DNA of 64,000 nt from Bog-473 sp963753115 (GTDB lineage Bacteria > Actinomycetota > Acidimicrobiia > Acidimicrobiales > RAAP-2): NCBI GenBank assembly GCA_963753115.1, contig CAVWBB010000034.1:54576-118575 (forward strand), in the 5' to 3' direction. Under the pieces are notes generated by a model. That model was not told the DNA's origin. It did no database searches and saw nothing but the letters and a program-made list of their open reading frames with translations. Both the position numbers and the translations under genes were made by a program. Shown here piece by piece: positions 35,826-44,251 of this stretch; position 1 is the first letter of the stretch, and the number at the start of each line of letters is the position of its first letter.

Positions 35826-36278
35826 ATGGAGATTCGACGGGTCCGATTCAGCGACCCAGAGGTGGAGTCGCTGCGAGTCGGTTTGAGTGACGAGTACGAC
35901 ACGCGATACGGCGAGAACATCGAGATGACCAGAGCCAACGAGGCCGAGTTCCATCCTCCTGCCGGGCTCTTCATCGTTCTCATGGACGGGCCGACTACTG
36001 CTGCGGGTGGCGGCTTCCGCCGATTCAACAAGAGCACATGTGAGGTGAAGAGGATGTGGACGAGCCCCCTCTACCGGCGGCGCGGATTGGCCACCCGGGT
36101 GCTACAAAGCCTCGAAGCGGCTGCTTGGGAAATCGGTTACGCCTGCCTGATCCTGGAGACCGGCCCCCGCCAACCAGAGGCCGAGGCTCTCTACGCAGGT
36201 CGCGGATACTCGCGAATCGAGGCCTACGGTCACTATCCCGAGGCTCATGCTTTCCACATCGATCTCTCTTTTCGTTGA
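35826..36278 (+). CDS. GNAT-family N-acetyltransferase
   Basis: 150 residues from ATG 35826 (an upstream in-frame ATG at 35736 would add 30 unconserved residues). Acetyl-CoA motif A is visible as VKRMWTSPLYRRRGLATRVLQSLE (Arg-Arg-x-Gly-Leu), followed by LILETGPRQPEAEALYAGRGYSRI, the typical beta-bulge and C-terminal strand. Substrate unknown. Confidence 0.85.
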   Translation: MEIRRVRFSDPEVESLRVGLSDEYDTRYGENIEMTRANEAEFHPPAGLFIVLMDGPTTAAGGGFRRFNKSTCEVKRMWTSPLYRRRGLATRVLQSLEAAAWEIGYACLILETGPRQPEAEALYAGRGYSRIEAYGHYPEAHAFHIDLSFR

Positions 36279-36816
36279 CCTTGCTCAGGTATCCCCGTGC
36301 ATTGCCGCCGGAGCGGGGCACGCTGGCGATGCGGCTTCTACCCTCTCGCTCCGTCGACATCCGCTTGGGTTATGCGAATCGAACGCGGCCAACCGCTAGC
36401 GGCTGAGAGTCGAACCCAATATACGTTCCCATCAAAAGAGATCCATGACACGGTGGGGGCTTGCGCCTCGGGACCAGATAGTGCGGGAGGGCTAGACCGG
36501 TACTTTGGATTGACTTTGTAGCCGCGAATCGGATGGTCAACTTCGGCGGTGCAGGTAGTTCCAGAACCCCGAGCTCGCCACGACAGGCTCGCCAGTTTCT
36601 TCACGGACCACCTTCCTGCGCGACAACCATGGTTGCGACTGTACGCCTTCGTCGGCTGGGGAGGTGCTCGATGAGATCAGATGGAGTCCCCGTTCGCAGG
36701 GACACAGTGCCATCGGGGGCAGTGCCCACCACCCGACCCGTGCACGCCATTGCGTCGGATTCGGCAGGACCTTTGACCCTGGCCGCCGCGAGGGAGCCGA
36801 GGCATAGCGTGAGGTC
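36279..36816. other. 538-bp stretch with no supported gene upstream of the arsenite pump
   Basis: No ArsR-type regulator or other gene could be supported here, although such a regulator often precedes ACR3. Short ORFs on both strands lack features. Confidence 0.45.
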
Positions 36817-38031
36817 ATGAGCGGCTCCCGGAACGTCCCGCATGTCTTTCGCGTCCGGCCGGAGGCTGTCGAGACATTCGACCAGAGCAAAGGCGAATCG
36901 GGCCCGCAGGGCAATGGGTCACTGACCACGGCTGCACCGACACCCAATGAGGCTGACGTGTTGCACCGGTTGTCCTTGCTGAACCGCTTCCTGCCGCTCT
37001 GGATAGTCGCGGCGATGGCCCTAGGACTCGTACTCGGACGCACGATCTCCGGGCTCAACGGGTGGCTCGACACCGTCAAAATCGGGACGGTTTCCTTACC
37101 GATTGCGATCGGTCTGCTTCTGATGATGTACCCCGTGTTGGCAAAGGTGAAATACTCCAAGGTTGGCAGTGTGGCGCGGGACCGCCGCACCATCGGCACG
37201 TCGCTGCTGTTGAACTGGGTCATCGGGCCAGCACTGATGTTCACCTTGGCATGGCTGATGCTGCCCGACCTTCCGGCTTATCGCACCGGATTGATCATCG
37301 TGGGCCTGGCTCGATGCATCGCCATGGTGCTCGTCTGGAACGACTTGGCCTGTGGTGATCGGGAACTTGCGGTTGTGCTCGTCGCCGTCAACTCCGCGTT
37401 CCAGATCATCGCCTACGCACTTCTCGGCTGGTTCTACCTCCAAGTCCTTCCCGGTTGGCTCGGCCTGGGCACGGCTGCTCTCCACGTGACCATTTGGGAG
37501 ATTGCCAGGATCGTCCTGGTCTTCCTTGGCATTCCACTCGCCGCCGGGTTCCTCACCCGCATAATCGGCGAGAGGACAAAAGGGACCCAGTGGTACGACG
37601 AGCAGTTCATTCCACGGATCAGCCCTGTTTCGCTTTACGGGCTGCTGTTCACCATCGTCGTCCTTTTCGCCCTACAGGGCCACAAGATCACGAGCGACCC
37701 GTGGGACGTGGCCCGGATTGCACTGCCGCTACTCGCCTACTTCGGAGTCATGTGGTTCGGTGCATTCGCTCTCGGATTCCGAATGCACTTTCCGTATGAG
37801 CGCAACACGGCGGTCGCCTTCACCGCTGCCGGGAATAACTTCGAACTCGGCATTGCCGTGGCTATCGGTGTCTTCGGGGTGACCTCGGGTGAAGCGCTCG
37901 CCGGTGTCGTTGGTCCGCTCATCGAGGTTCCGGTCCTGGTGAGCCTCGTCTACGTCGCCCTCTGGGCCCGCCGCCGCTTCTATCCCTCGGCTGAGACCCG
38001 GCCCAATGCGAACAAGGAGAGCATCGGATGA
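36817..38031 (+). CDS. acr3: ACR3-type arsenite efflux transporter
   Basis: Exports As(III) (arsenite) across the membrane. 404 residues, about ten membrane helices. The functional cysteine of the family is in GLARCIAMVLVWNDLACGD (about residues 166-184), and the conserved AFTAAGNNFELGIAVAIGVFG lies near residue 340. The first about 47 residues are hydrophilic and not typical; GTG 36958, giving VLHRLSLLNRFL, could be the true start. Its stop overlaps the next gene (ATGA). No arsC or arsR is in view. Confidence 0.9.
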   Translation: MSGSRNVPHVFRVRPEAVETFDQSKGESGPQGNGSLTTAAPTPNEADVLHRLSLLNRFLPLWIVAAMALGLVLGRTISGLNGWLDTVKIGTVSLPIAIGLLLMMYPVLAKVKYSKVGSVARDRRTIGTSLLLNWVIGPALMFTLAWLMLPDLPAYRTGLIIVGLARCIAMVLVWNDLACGDRELAVVLVAVNSAFQIIAYALLGWFYLQVLPGWLGLGTAALHVTIWEIARIVLVFLGIPLAAGFLTRIIGERTKGTQWYDEQFIPRISPVSLYGLLFTIVVLFALQGHKITSDPWDVARIALPLLAYFGVMWFGAFALGFRMHFPYERNTAVAFTAAGNNFELGIAVAIGVFGVTSGEALAGVVGPLIEVPVLVSLVYVALWARRRFYPSAETRPNANKESIG

Positions 38032-38279
38032 ATTGCCTCGATTGCACCGATTCCAACGTGTCCACTATCGCCGTGGCGGTCTGTCACTCATGTGGGGCTG
38101 GGGTGTGCATGGACCATGCCAAGATCCATGACCACTACCTCACTCGCACCGAACCCATCGACCAGGTGATCAGGATTGAGCCACCAGCGCGGCTCATCTG
38201 GTGCGGGGCGTGTTCTGCTGCCAATGAAGCTGCCGCGCACCACGACCCCCACCGCCACCACCCCCAACACAAGCATTAG
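38028..38279 (+). CDS. DUF2180 zinc-ribbon-like protein with His-rich tail
   Basis: 83 residues. The N-terminal MNCLDC, then CHSCGAGVCMDH and WCGAC give four Cys pairs and a His, consistent with one or two bound metal ions; this matches the small actinobacterial DUF2180 family. The tail HHDPHRHHPQHKH is unusually histidine rich. It overlaps acr3 by 4 nt, so a role linked to metal or metalloid handling is likely but is inference. Confidence 0.8.
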   Translation: MNCLDCTDSNVSTIAVAVCHSCGAGVCMDHAKIHDHYLTRTEPIDQVIRIEPPARLIWCGACSAANEAAAHHDPHRHHPQHKH

Positions 38280-38510
38280 TTGTCATTTTCGCAGCCATTC
38301 CCACCTCGGCCAGAGGTGCCCCCGTACGACGCTGCCGGATATGTGAGCGTTCCGTAGGCTGGATGCGGCAACGAGCCTTCAACGAGCGAGCCACGTGAGG
38401 ATGCGTTGCGCCGAGTTAAAGGCGATTCTGCCCATTGGTGAGGGTATCCCCGGACAGGGAAGGGGTGCTGCTGCCATAGCCACTTCGTCCGGGGCGAGGC
38501 GCATTCACAA

Positions 38511-39023
38511 TCAATCGTCCACGACGCGATGATCCCCACCGTCCAGAAGTTGAGCATCGAGCGCCCTTGCCTCGATGTCCAAACGCTGGAGCAGTTGGCG
38601 GATCACCTCTCGCTCCAACAGCCGGCCGATGCCCGGCACAGCGACGATCACGTCACCATCGAATCGAAGAATGGTCGATCCCTGAGCTGTGGTCAGTGTG
38701 AACTCCCCCGATCCGTGGAGCCGAGTCGGATCGAACTCAGCTTCGTAGAGAAGTTGACCAGAACCTCCTGACAGGTCAATTCGCACCTCCTGCACCCACG
38801 CCAGAGGAGCGGATCCCGCCAGGAAACGGAAGATCGGATCCCGACCGTTGACAAAGGAGTACCGCAGCCGAAATACGGACCACGTCCCATCTCTGTGCGA
38901 CTCGAGCACCTCGGGGGGACGGAGATCGGGGAGTTCAAGCGCAACGTAGAAGGCAGGATCCGCCAGGAGGCTGGCTATGGCGCTCTTTGATCCCTTGAAG
39001 CGGTGCTCTGCGTGAAATCGCAC
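38511..39023 (-). CDS. DUF2505 family protein
   Basis: 170 residues from GTG 39023. Family features are FKGSKSAIASLLADPAFYVALELPDLRPPEVLE near the N-terminus and a strand-rich middle ending in VAVPGIGRLLEREVIRQLLQRLD. DUF2505 proteins have a START/SRPBCC-like size and may bind lipids; the function is unknown. Stand-alone gene with a 127-bp gap to the next divergent gene. Confidence 0.82.
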   Translation of the reverse strand: MRFHAEHRFKGSKSAIASLLADPAFYVALELPDLRPPEVLESHRDGTWSVFRLRYSFVNGRDPIFRFLAGSAPLAWVQEVRIDLSGGSGQLLYEAEFDPTRLHGSGEFTLTTAQGSTILRFDGDVIVAVPGIGRLLEREVIRQLLQRLDIEARALDAQLLDGGDHRVVDD

Positions 39024-39150
39024 CAGAGGATTCTGTCATCGCCTCCGCAAATCTAGACTGGGTGCCCCCGCACGCTGGGAGGGGGTTCTACTCGGAGCAG
39101 CATTCGGTCTCTCCTACCATTGCTCCACGCAATTCAAAAGGAGGCATTGG

Positions 39151-39558
39151 GTGGAACCGCAGCCAGGGTGGGACAGCGCGTTAGGGCTCAGAATCGACGA
39201 AATGACGCCGACGCGAGTCGTGGGATATGTCGACATCGATGAACGACATCAGCAAGCGTACGGCATCGTTCACGGTGGCGTGTGGGCCTCGATTGTTGAG
39301 TCTGTCGGCAGTCATGGGGCCGCGGTCGCCGCCCACGAGATCACGGGCAGCATGGCCGTCGTCGGGGTGGCGAACTCCACCGACTTTCTCCGTCCCCATC
39401 GCGCCGGACGTGTGCGAGCTATCGGCACGCCCGTCCTTGCTGGTCGGACCCAACAGATTTGGCTCGTTGAAATCGAAAGGGAGGACGACGGCAAACTTAT
39501 TGCGCGAGGGCAGTTGCGGGTGCAGAATTTGCCTACACCTCCGGAGCGCCGAGACTGA
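39151..39558 (+). CDS. PaaI-type hotdog-fold thioesterase
   Basis: 135 residues from GTG 39151, with AAAAGGAGG seven bases upstream. Hotdog signature QQAYGIVHGGVWASIVESVGSHGAA (about residues 34-58) has the HGG and catalytic acid (Glu in VESV) typical of type-II PaaI/DHNA-CoA thioesterase-like enzymes. It differs in sequence from the thioesterase at 12.3-12.8 kb. Substrate unknown. Confidence 0.83.
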   Translation: MEPQPGWDSALGLRIDEMTPTRVVGYVDIDERHQQAYGIVHGGVWASIVESVGSHGAAVAAHEITGSMAVVGVANSTDFLRPHRAGRVRAIGTPVLAGRTQQIWLVEIEREDDGKLIARGQLRVQNLPTPPERRD

Positions 39559-39733
39559 ACGTGACCCGTTCGCCGGATAGGCGGGATGGAGCCGTCTGGA
39601 ATCGCCCGCTGACGATCCACCGCTCCGGAGAAGGACCTGGTCAGCGTTGGGTGGGCAAGCTACCTCGCCCAGGGCAAATCTCGTGCGACCAGCCTACGAT
39701 GTCCCAGCCGTTGAGGATCATGGGAGGGTCATA

Positions 39734-39895
39734 GTGGGACGTCTTCTACGAGTGAGCGGCTCGTCTTTGGTGATCGCGGTCGCACTTGTCACAGCGGTCT
39801 TGGCCATTGCGACTACGACGCCGGCCTCGGCCGACACCGTCATCGACGGCTGCACCATCGTGTCGAACCCCACGTCGACCAACTTCACCGACTGA
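39734..39895 (+). pseudogene. 5' fragment of a secreted protein, ended by an early TGA
   Basis: GTG 39734 begins a signal peptide (LVIAVALVTAVLAIATTTPASA) followed by DTVIDGCTIVSNPTSTNFTD and a TGA. Related secreted proteins that I recall continue here with Cys-Pro-Gly-Ala and pentapeptide repeats, and the bases after the stop (CCCGGCGCG) still encode Pro-Gly-Ala, so TGC to TGA is the simplest explanation. No repeats follow, so the remainder is lost. Confidence 0.4.
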
Positions 39896-39952
39896 CCCGG
39901 CGCGGCACGTGGGGAGCGGCCAGCTGACTCGAATCGGTCGACTTGCCGTCAG

Positions 39953-40387
39953 CTATGGAGTCTGCGCCGTCAAAGCGTTCCAAGCTGCGAGAGAGTCCAT
40001 GTAGTCCCTCCAGTGCGCGATCTTCCGGTGTTCAATTTCGATGATCGAACAGAACCGATTGTCATACTTGACACCTGTCGCGAGGATGGTCCCGTGCACT
40101 TCATATTCGATGACGAAGACTCGACCATTGTCCGCCTCGTGGCTCACCAGACTGTCGGCGGATTCAAGTGTGATGCCGTCCCCATAGCCCTTGAACTGGC
40201 TCATTAGGTCATCCCGCCCCTGAATGACACGAGGCCAACCCGGAAACTCGTAGAGGACTTCATAGACCACGTCGTCAGAAACGACGTCGAAGAAATGATC
40301 TCCATCCACGCTGTCGCCAAGCGCCCGTCGAACCAAATCGAAATATGGGTCAACGGCCTGGTACTCCGCGTAAATTGGGTTGGACAT
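39953..40387 (-). CDS. SnoaL-like/NTF2-fold protein
   Basis: 144 residues from ATG 40387. The pattern of an N-terminal helix with YFDLVRRALGDSVDGDHFFDVVSDDVVYEVLYEFPGWP, then RVIQGRDDLMSQF and a strand-rich C-terminus (VFVIEYEVHGTIL, YDNRFCSIIEIEHRKIAHWRDYMD) is that of the SnoaL-like nuclear transport factor 2 family. Members include cyclases, isomerases and hydrolases; no specific activity can be inferred. Confidence 0.8.
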   Translation of the reverse strand: MSNPIYAEYQAVDPYFDLVRRALGDSVDGDHFFDVVSDDVVYEVLYEFPGWPRVIQGRDDLMSQFKGYGDGITLESADSLVSHEADNGRVFVIEYEVHGTILATGVKYDNRFCSIIEIEHRKIAHWRDYMDSLAAWNALTAQTP

Positions 40388-40761
40388 CCTGGACTCCCCA
40401 TGCACTGTGCGGCTTGCCGCAGCAGGATAGATGCCAGCGTGCATGAGGCGTTGATGACGACTACGGGCGCAGGCGGGAAGGTGCCCCGGTTGGCCGGGAT
40501 GGGGCGCGACGAGAACAGATTGGGCTCCGTGTCGCTGACGACCGTCGATACAATCGCGAAGATCGACGATCTGGCCAAATCCATTGTCGAAGGCGCCGAG
40601 CACCCATCTGAAGTGGGACTCCGGCTGGCATTGCGACGAAATCTCCGCGCCGATCATTGCGGCTACAGCCGTCCCGGTTGAATGCCTCTAATGCCGGGGC
40701 GGTGACACCCGGTGTCACGCTGGGGGTAGCCCCATTGAGCTGACAGAGCCTCCTCTCTACG
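40388..40761. other. 374-bp stretch with no supported gene
   Basis: A plus-strand ORF spans part of it but overlaps the SnoaL gene antisense, has no family features and no ribosome site, so it is not called. The stretch must hold divergent promoters. Confidence 0.45.
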
Positions 40762-41706
40762 GTGATGGGGTGCGTCGTTGTGCTCGGACGAGGAGGCCAG
40801 GACCGTTCATCCATCGCTCTCGTGCTGGCAGGAACCCTTGTGGTGTTTTCATCGAGCGGTATGGCCTCCGCGGCTCCCGAGAGCCAGTCCCAACCAGCAC
40901 GTACCTACAACGCCTTCATCGATCCGCAGATGGTCACGATTCGCGGGTACTCGAGCAGCGCCATGGAGCCCTTCATCTCGGCGGACGGGTCGTACCTCTT
41001 CTTCAATACTTCGAACGTGGCACCGAGCATTCCCGCCCTTCAGTTTGCCGCCCGAGTCGGTGCCCATACCTTCCAGTACAAGGGTGCCGTTGCCGGCGCC
41101 AATCAGATGCGCTACCTGTCGGGAACTCCGTCCATGGACGAGAAAGGGAACCTGTACTTCGTCTCGACCCGTAGCTACACCCAGACGAGGTCGACCATCT
41201 ATTCCGGGCGTTTCGCCTCCGGCACTGTGACGGGCGTCCACCTGATTCCCGGTATCTCAGGTGGCGCACTGGGGACCATCGACTTCGATGCCGACGTGAG
41301 CCCCGACGGGTCCACGCTCTATGTCAGTGTGGGTCACTTCGACGGAGGTCCACCGACCAGCGCCAGTATCACGATCTTCAAGAGGGTCAGGGACGGTTTC
41401 GTTCCCGACCCGCACAGCGCAGCAATCCTCGGTGCCATCAACAAGACGGGCCTGCTCACCTATGCAGCCTCGATCTCTCCCAACGGCCTGGAACTCTTCT
41501 TCACGCAGGCGAACCCTGGTGGTGGGGATCCAGCCATCTATCGAGCGATGCGGGCGAGGGTCGGTCAACCCTTCGGCGATGTGCAGCGGGTTGGCGCCAT
41601 CACTGGGTTCGCAGAAGCGCCCGCCATCAGCGCTGACGGCGCCACGCTCTACTATCACCGGCTGGTAGGAAGCACGTTCCAGATCTGGGCAGTGACCCGT
41701 CCGTAG
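40762..41706 (+). CDS. Secreted PD40/TolB-like beta-propeller protein
   Basis: 314 residues; GTG 40762 or ATG 40765. Signal peptide with SIALVLAGTLVVFSSSGMASAA. The mature protein has repeated blade motifs: EPFISADGSYLFFNT, GTPSMDEKGNLYFVS, DFDADVSPDGSTLYVS, AASISPNGLELFFTQ and APAISADGATLYYHR, the S-x-DG-x-x-L-Y/F pattern of PD40/WD40-like propellers. Probably extracytoplasmic binding; no enzymatic domain. Confidence 0.85.
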   Translation: MMGCVVVLGRGGQDRSSIALVLAGTLVVFSSSGMASAAPESQSQPARTYNAFIDPQMVTIRGYSSSAMEPFISADGSYLFFNTSNVAPSIPALQFAARVGAHTFQYKGAVAGANQMRYLSGTPSMDEKGNLYFVSTRSYTQTRSTIYSGRFASGTVTGVHLIPGISGGALGTIDFDADVSPDGSTLYVSVGHFDGGPPTSASITIFKRVRDGFVPDPHSAAILGAINKTGLLTYAASISPNGLELFFTQANPGGGDPAIYRAMRARVGQPFGDVQRVGAITGFAEAPAISADGATLYYHRLVGSTFQIWAVTRP

Positions 41707-42245
41707 CGTGTCCGCCCGGTCTGCACCGGAGCCACACCGGGCCGAAGAAGACAGAACTGCAGTGCGAAGATGCTCACCCGGGGTCGTCTCTTCGCACGTG
41801 TCGTTCGTCACGCTGAGTGAGGAAGAATGGGCGGATGCCAGAAGCGTCTCGGACCATGCCGCACATCCGTCACCTGACACTGGAACAGGCGCGACGGACA
41901 CTCCGGGCGGAGGCGTTGCCATTCACGGTCCATCGGATGCAGTCACAAGTCAGTCCCCGAGGGTGCACTGATTGACGTGTCACCCCGACTGGGAACCAGC
42001 CTGGACAACGTGAGCCACGTCGTCATCACCGTCAGTGGTGGACGACCCACCGCAAGACCCTAGGGGTGTCCCCGTTCGCCGGGACGGCGGGGACACATGC
42101 GGCTCAGACGGGGCAGACGGGGCAGACCAGTTGTCCTCGGCATGCCGGAGCGTCACAGCCAACGCCCGCAGCGTTCTCCTGATGCAACACGCCGGTGAGG
42201 CAACGCTCCGGCCGCCTCACTCGCCGCCACTGGTAGATTTCGGCG
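41707..42245. other. 539-bp stretch with no supported gene
   Basis: An 87-codon plus-strand ORF exists but has no similarity I recognise. The right end carries TAGATT (42234-42239) six bases before the dioxygenase start, a putative leaderless promoter. Confidence 0.45.
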
Positions 42246-43436
42246 GTGCGGCAGGAACGATTCGGCCCGATTGATTTCGATACGTTCCACCGCGTCGAGC
42301 TCCCGGCACTCCTGGAGCGCCGCGGTGCCATCTTCTCCGATGCAGATGCAGAGGTCGTGCGTCCGCTGGGGTTCGAACTGCCGGACGGCACGGGGTACAC
42401 CTACGTCCCTGACGGGACGACGTTCTCCGTCGAGGCGGGTACCGACACCGCGCAGACCGTCGTGGTCCTCTCCCCTCACGCATGGAACGATTTTGTGTGG
42501 GAGCTCAAGACCTGTTTCGCGCTGCTCTACGCCGATCAGCTGACCGTCCGCCAGGGCAGTTTCGGCCAGATGGCCCGCTGGGAGCCACCACTCCGGGTGG
42601 CGTTCAGCAATCAGGCACTCTTCGACATCGACCATCCGTCTCACATTGAGGACGAGATGGACCTGTCCCAGACGTTCTCCCTGGGCGACTCGCACGCGGA
42701 GATCCGGGAGTTTCTCCACCGGGCGGGGTTCGTGCATCTCCGCGCCGTCCTCGACCCAGAGGAGATCGAGGGCATCGAAGCCGACGTCAGTGCGGCGGTG
42801 GTGCGGGCTCGACCAGATGACCGGAGGTCCTGGTGGACCACGGTCGACGGGCGCGAGGTGTGCAACCGCGTGAACTATCTCAACGACCGGTCATCGCGCA
42901 TCGCCGCCCTGGGCGCAGACCAGCGATTCCTCGAAATCGCCGCGCTGGGTGAGGCAGAGCTCCGGGACGCCCAGGATCGCCTCGACGGGAACAGTGTCGT
43001 CATCAAGGTGCCCGGTTCCGAAGGGGGACTCGCTGACCTCCCTTGGCATCGTGATTGCGGCATGGGCGGCCATCCGGTGAAGTGCCCTCTCCTCAACGTG
43101 GGGATCCAGCTCGATGCCGCGACCGCGGCCACCGGTCAGCTCCAGATGATCCCCGGATCGCACCGTGGCACTTCCCGGCTGCCGAGCACGCGAGAAGCCG
43201 AACAGCACCCAGTGGTGGCCCTCGACACCGAGCCGGGCGACGTCACGGTGCACTTCGGGCACACCTTGCACGCTGCGCCGCCACCGAGCGATCCAGCAGC
43301 TGCGGGCAGGCGGGCCCTCTACCTCTCCTTCGTGCCACCCCTGACGTTCGAGATGGTGGGCCCCGGTCAGGGGTACAACGACGTGCTGTTCACCAGAAGC
43401 GAGGGGCACGTCCAGCACGCCGACCAGTTCCGCTGA
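42246..43436 (+). CDS. Phytanoyl-CoA dioxygenase (PhyH)-family protein
   Basis: 396-residue Fe(II)/2-oxoglutarate-type oxygenase. The metal motif is WHRDCGMGGHP (H-x-D) near residue 266, and the distal histidine is in VHFGHTLHAAPP; GNSVVIKVPG and LQMIPGSHRG are typical surrounding strands. The first about 150 residues are an extra N-terminal domain that I do not recognise. GTG 42246 is preceded at 6 nt by TAGATT and by no ribosome site, so translation is probably leaderless. Substrate unknown. Confidence 0.82.
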   Translation: MRQERFGPIDFDTFHRVELPALLERRGAIFSDADAEVVRPLGFELPDGTGYTYVPDGTTFSVEAGTDTAQTVVVLSPHAWNDFVWELKTCFALLYADQLTVRQGSFGQMARWEPPLRVAFSNQALFDIDHPSHIEDEMDLSQTFSLGDSHAEIREFLHRAGFVHLRAVLDPEEIEGIEADVSAAVVRARPDDRRSWWTTVDGREVCNRVNYLNDRSSRIAALGADQRFLEIAALGEAELRDAQDRLDGNSVVIKVPGSEGGLADLPWHRDCGMGGHPVKCPLLNVGIQLDAATAATGQLQMIPGSHRGTSRLPSTREAEQHPVVALDTEPGDVTVHFGHTLHAAPPPSDPAAAGRRALYLSFVPPLTFEMVGPGQGYNDVLFTRSEGHVQHADQFR

Positions 43437-43446
43437 GCACTCCCAA

Positions 43447-43735
43447 TCAGTCCGGCAGCGCTGCGGCGCAGCCCGGCCGATGCTCGTCGAGACCCCCACA
43501 GCTCGGGCAGACCTGTCCGCACCCAGCAGGCCGGGTCGCCTCCATCCGCCTCCTGATCGCAGACCCGGCACCCGAGCGGCGTGCCGACCCGTTCCTGCCG
43601 GCCGTCCGCCGTGAGGACCCAGTCCCGCTCCTGCCAAGGCGGGCGGTGTCGGACGTGCTGACGGTGGCCGCAGGCAAGGAAGGCCACCCACTCCCCCACG
43701 TCGTCCTGCTCGAAGGCAATGATGGCGCGGTCCAT
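43447..43735 (-). CDS. DUF3565 zinc-binding protein, probably frameshifted
   Basis: Starts MDRAIIAFEQDDVGEWVAFLACGHRQHVRHRPPW, the clear DUF3565 signature (CGH-x-QHVRH-x-PPW), then GTPLGCRVCD. Downstream the first frame loses sense and runs into the dioxygenase gene to 43367, whereas another frame gives CGQVCPSCGGLDEHRPGC, a credible zinc ribbon, and stops at 43447, 10 nt after the convergent gene. One extra base between about 43520 and 43550 would join them. Divergent from marR, with two palindromes between. Confidence 0.65.
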
Positions 43736-43771
43736 GTTCAGCTCGCTCCAGAACCGGCATCCATCTGATCC

Positions 43772-43800
43772 ATCGTAATACGATGTTATCGTAGGACGAT
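43772..43800. promoter_or_regulatory. Two tandem palindromic operators overlapping the marR start
   Basis: ATCGTAATACGAT (43772-43784, 6-bp arms, one-base spacer) and ATCGTAGGACGAT (43788-43800, 5-bp arms) lie 16 bp apart, centre to centre. The second covers the marR start codon and its likely -10 hexamer TATCGT (43787-43792). Such sites between a MarR gene and a divergent neighbour are typical for autorepression; binding itself is inference. Confidence 0.65.
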
Positions 43801-44236
43801 GCGTCTACGAGATGCCGACTACGAAGACCTGTTGGCGCTGCGCACCGGATTACGCCGCTTCCTCCGCTGGAGTGAGCAACAGTCCGAAGGGGCTGGACTG
43901 ACCCCGGCACAGCATCAATTGTTGCTGGCCGTCCGGGGACATCCAGACCGCCGCGGACCGACGGTCGGCGAGGTCGCCGACTACCTCCTCCTCCGCCACC
44001 ACAGCGCGGTCGGGCTGGTCGACCGGGCGGTGGCGGCCAAATTGGTCAAGCGGATCCGTGACCCCGAGGACCACCGTGTCGTCAGGCTGCAGCTCACGGC
44101 GTCCGGGAGCAAGCGCCTCGAGGCACTCTCGGCAGCCCACCTCGAAGAGCTCGGACGGCTGGGCCGCACGCTGCCGACGGCCTGGCGGGGACTCATGCCT
44201 CGCCAGCCGCTCCACGGGATCGAGAGCAGAGTCTGA
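43799..44236 (+). CDS. MarR-family winged-helix transcriptional regulator
   Basis: 145 residues. Helix-turn-helix and wing are visible: LTPAQHQLLLAVRGHPD, PTVGEVADYLLLRHHSAVGLVDRAVAAKLVKR (recognition helix) and RDPEDHRVVRLQLTASG (wing). ATG 43799 lies inside the second palindrome and has TATCGT six bases upstream, so a leaderless, self-repressed transcript is likely. Its target is probably its own gene and the divergent DUF3565 gene. Confidence 0.88.
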   Translation: MRLRDADYEDLLALRTGLRRFLRWSEQQSEGAGLTPAQHQLLLAVRGHPDRRGPTVGEVADYLLLRHHSAVGLVDRAVAAKLVKRIRDPEDHRVVRLQLTASGSKRLEALSAAHLEELGRLGRTLPTAWRGLMPRQPLHGIESRV

Positions 44237-44251
44237 CCCTCTACGTGAGGG

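Noticed and set aside
36338..36604. 88-codon minus-strand ORF upstream of acr3
   Set aside because: Considered as a possible arsR-like regulator but there is no helix-turn-helix or Cys motif.
40295..40681. 128-codon plus-strand ORF near the SnoaL gene
   Set aside because: Overlaps the SnoaL gene in antisense, has no ribosome site and no family.
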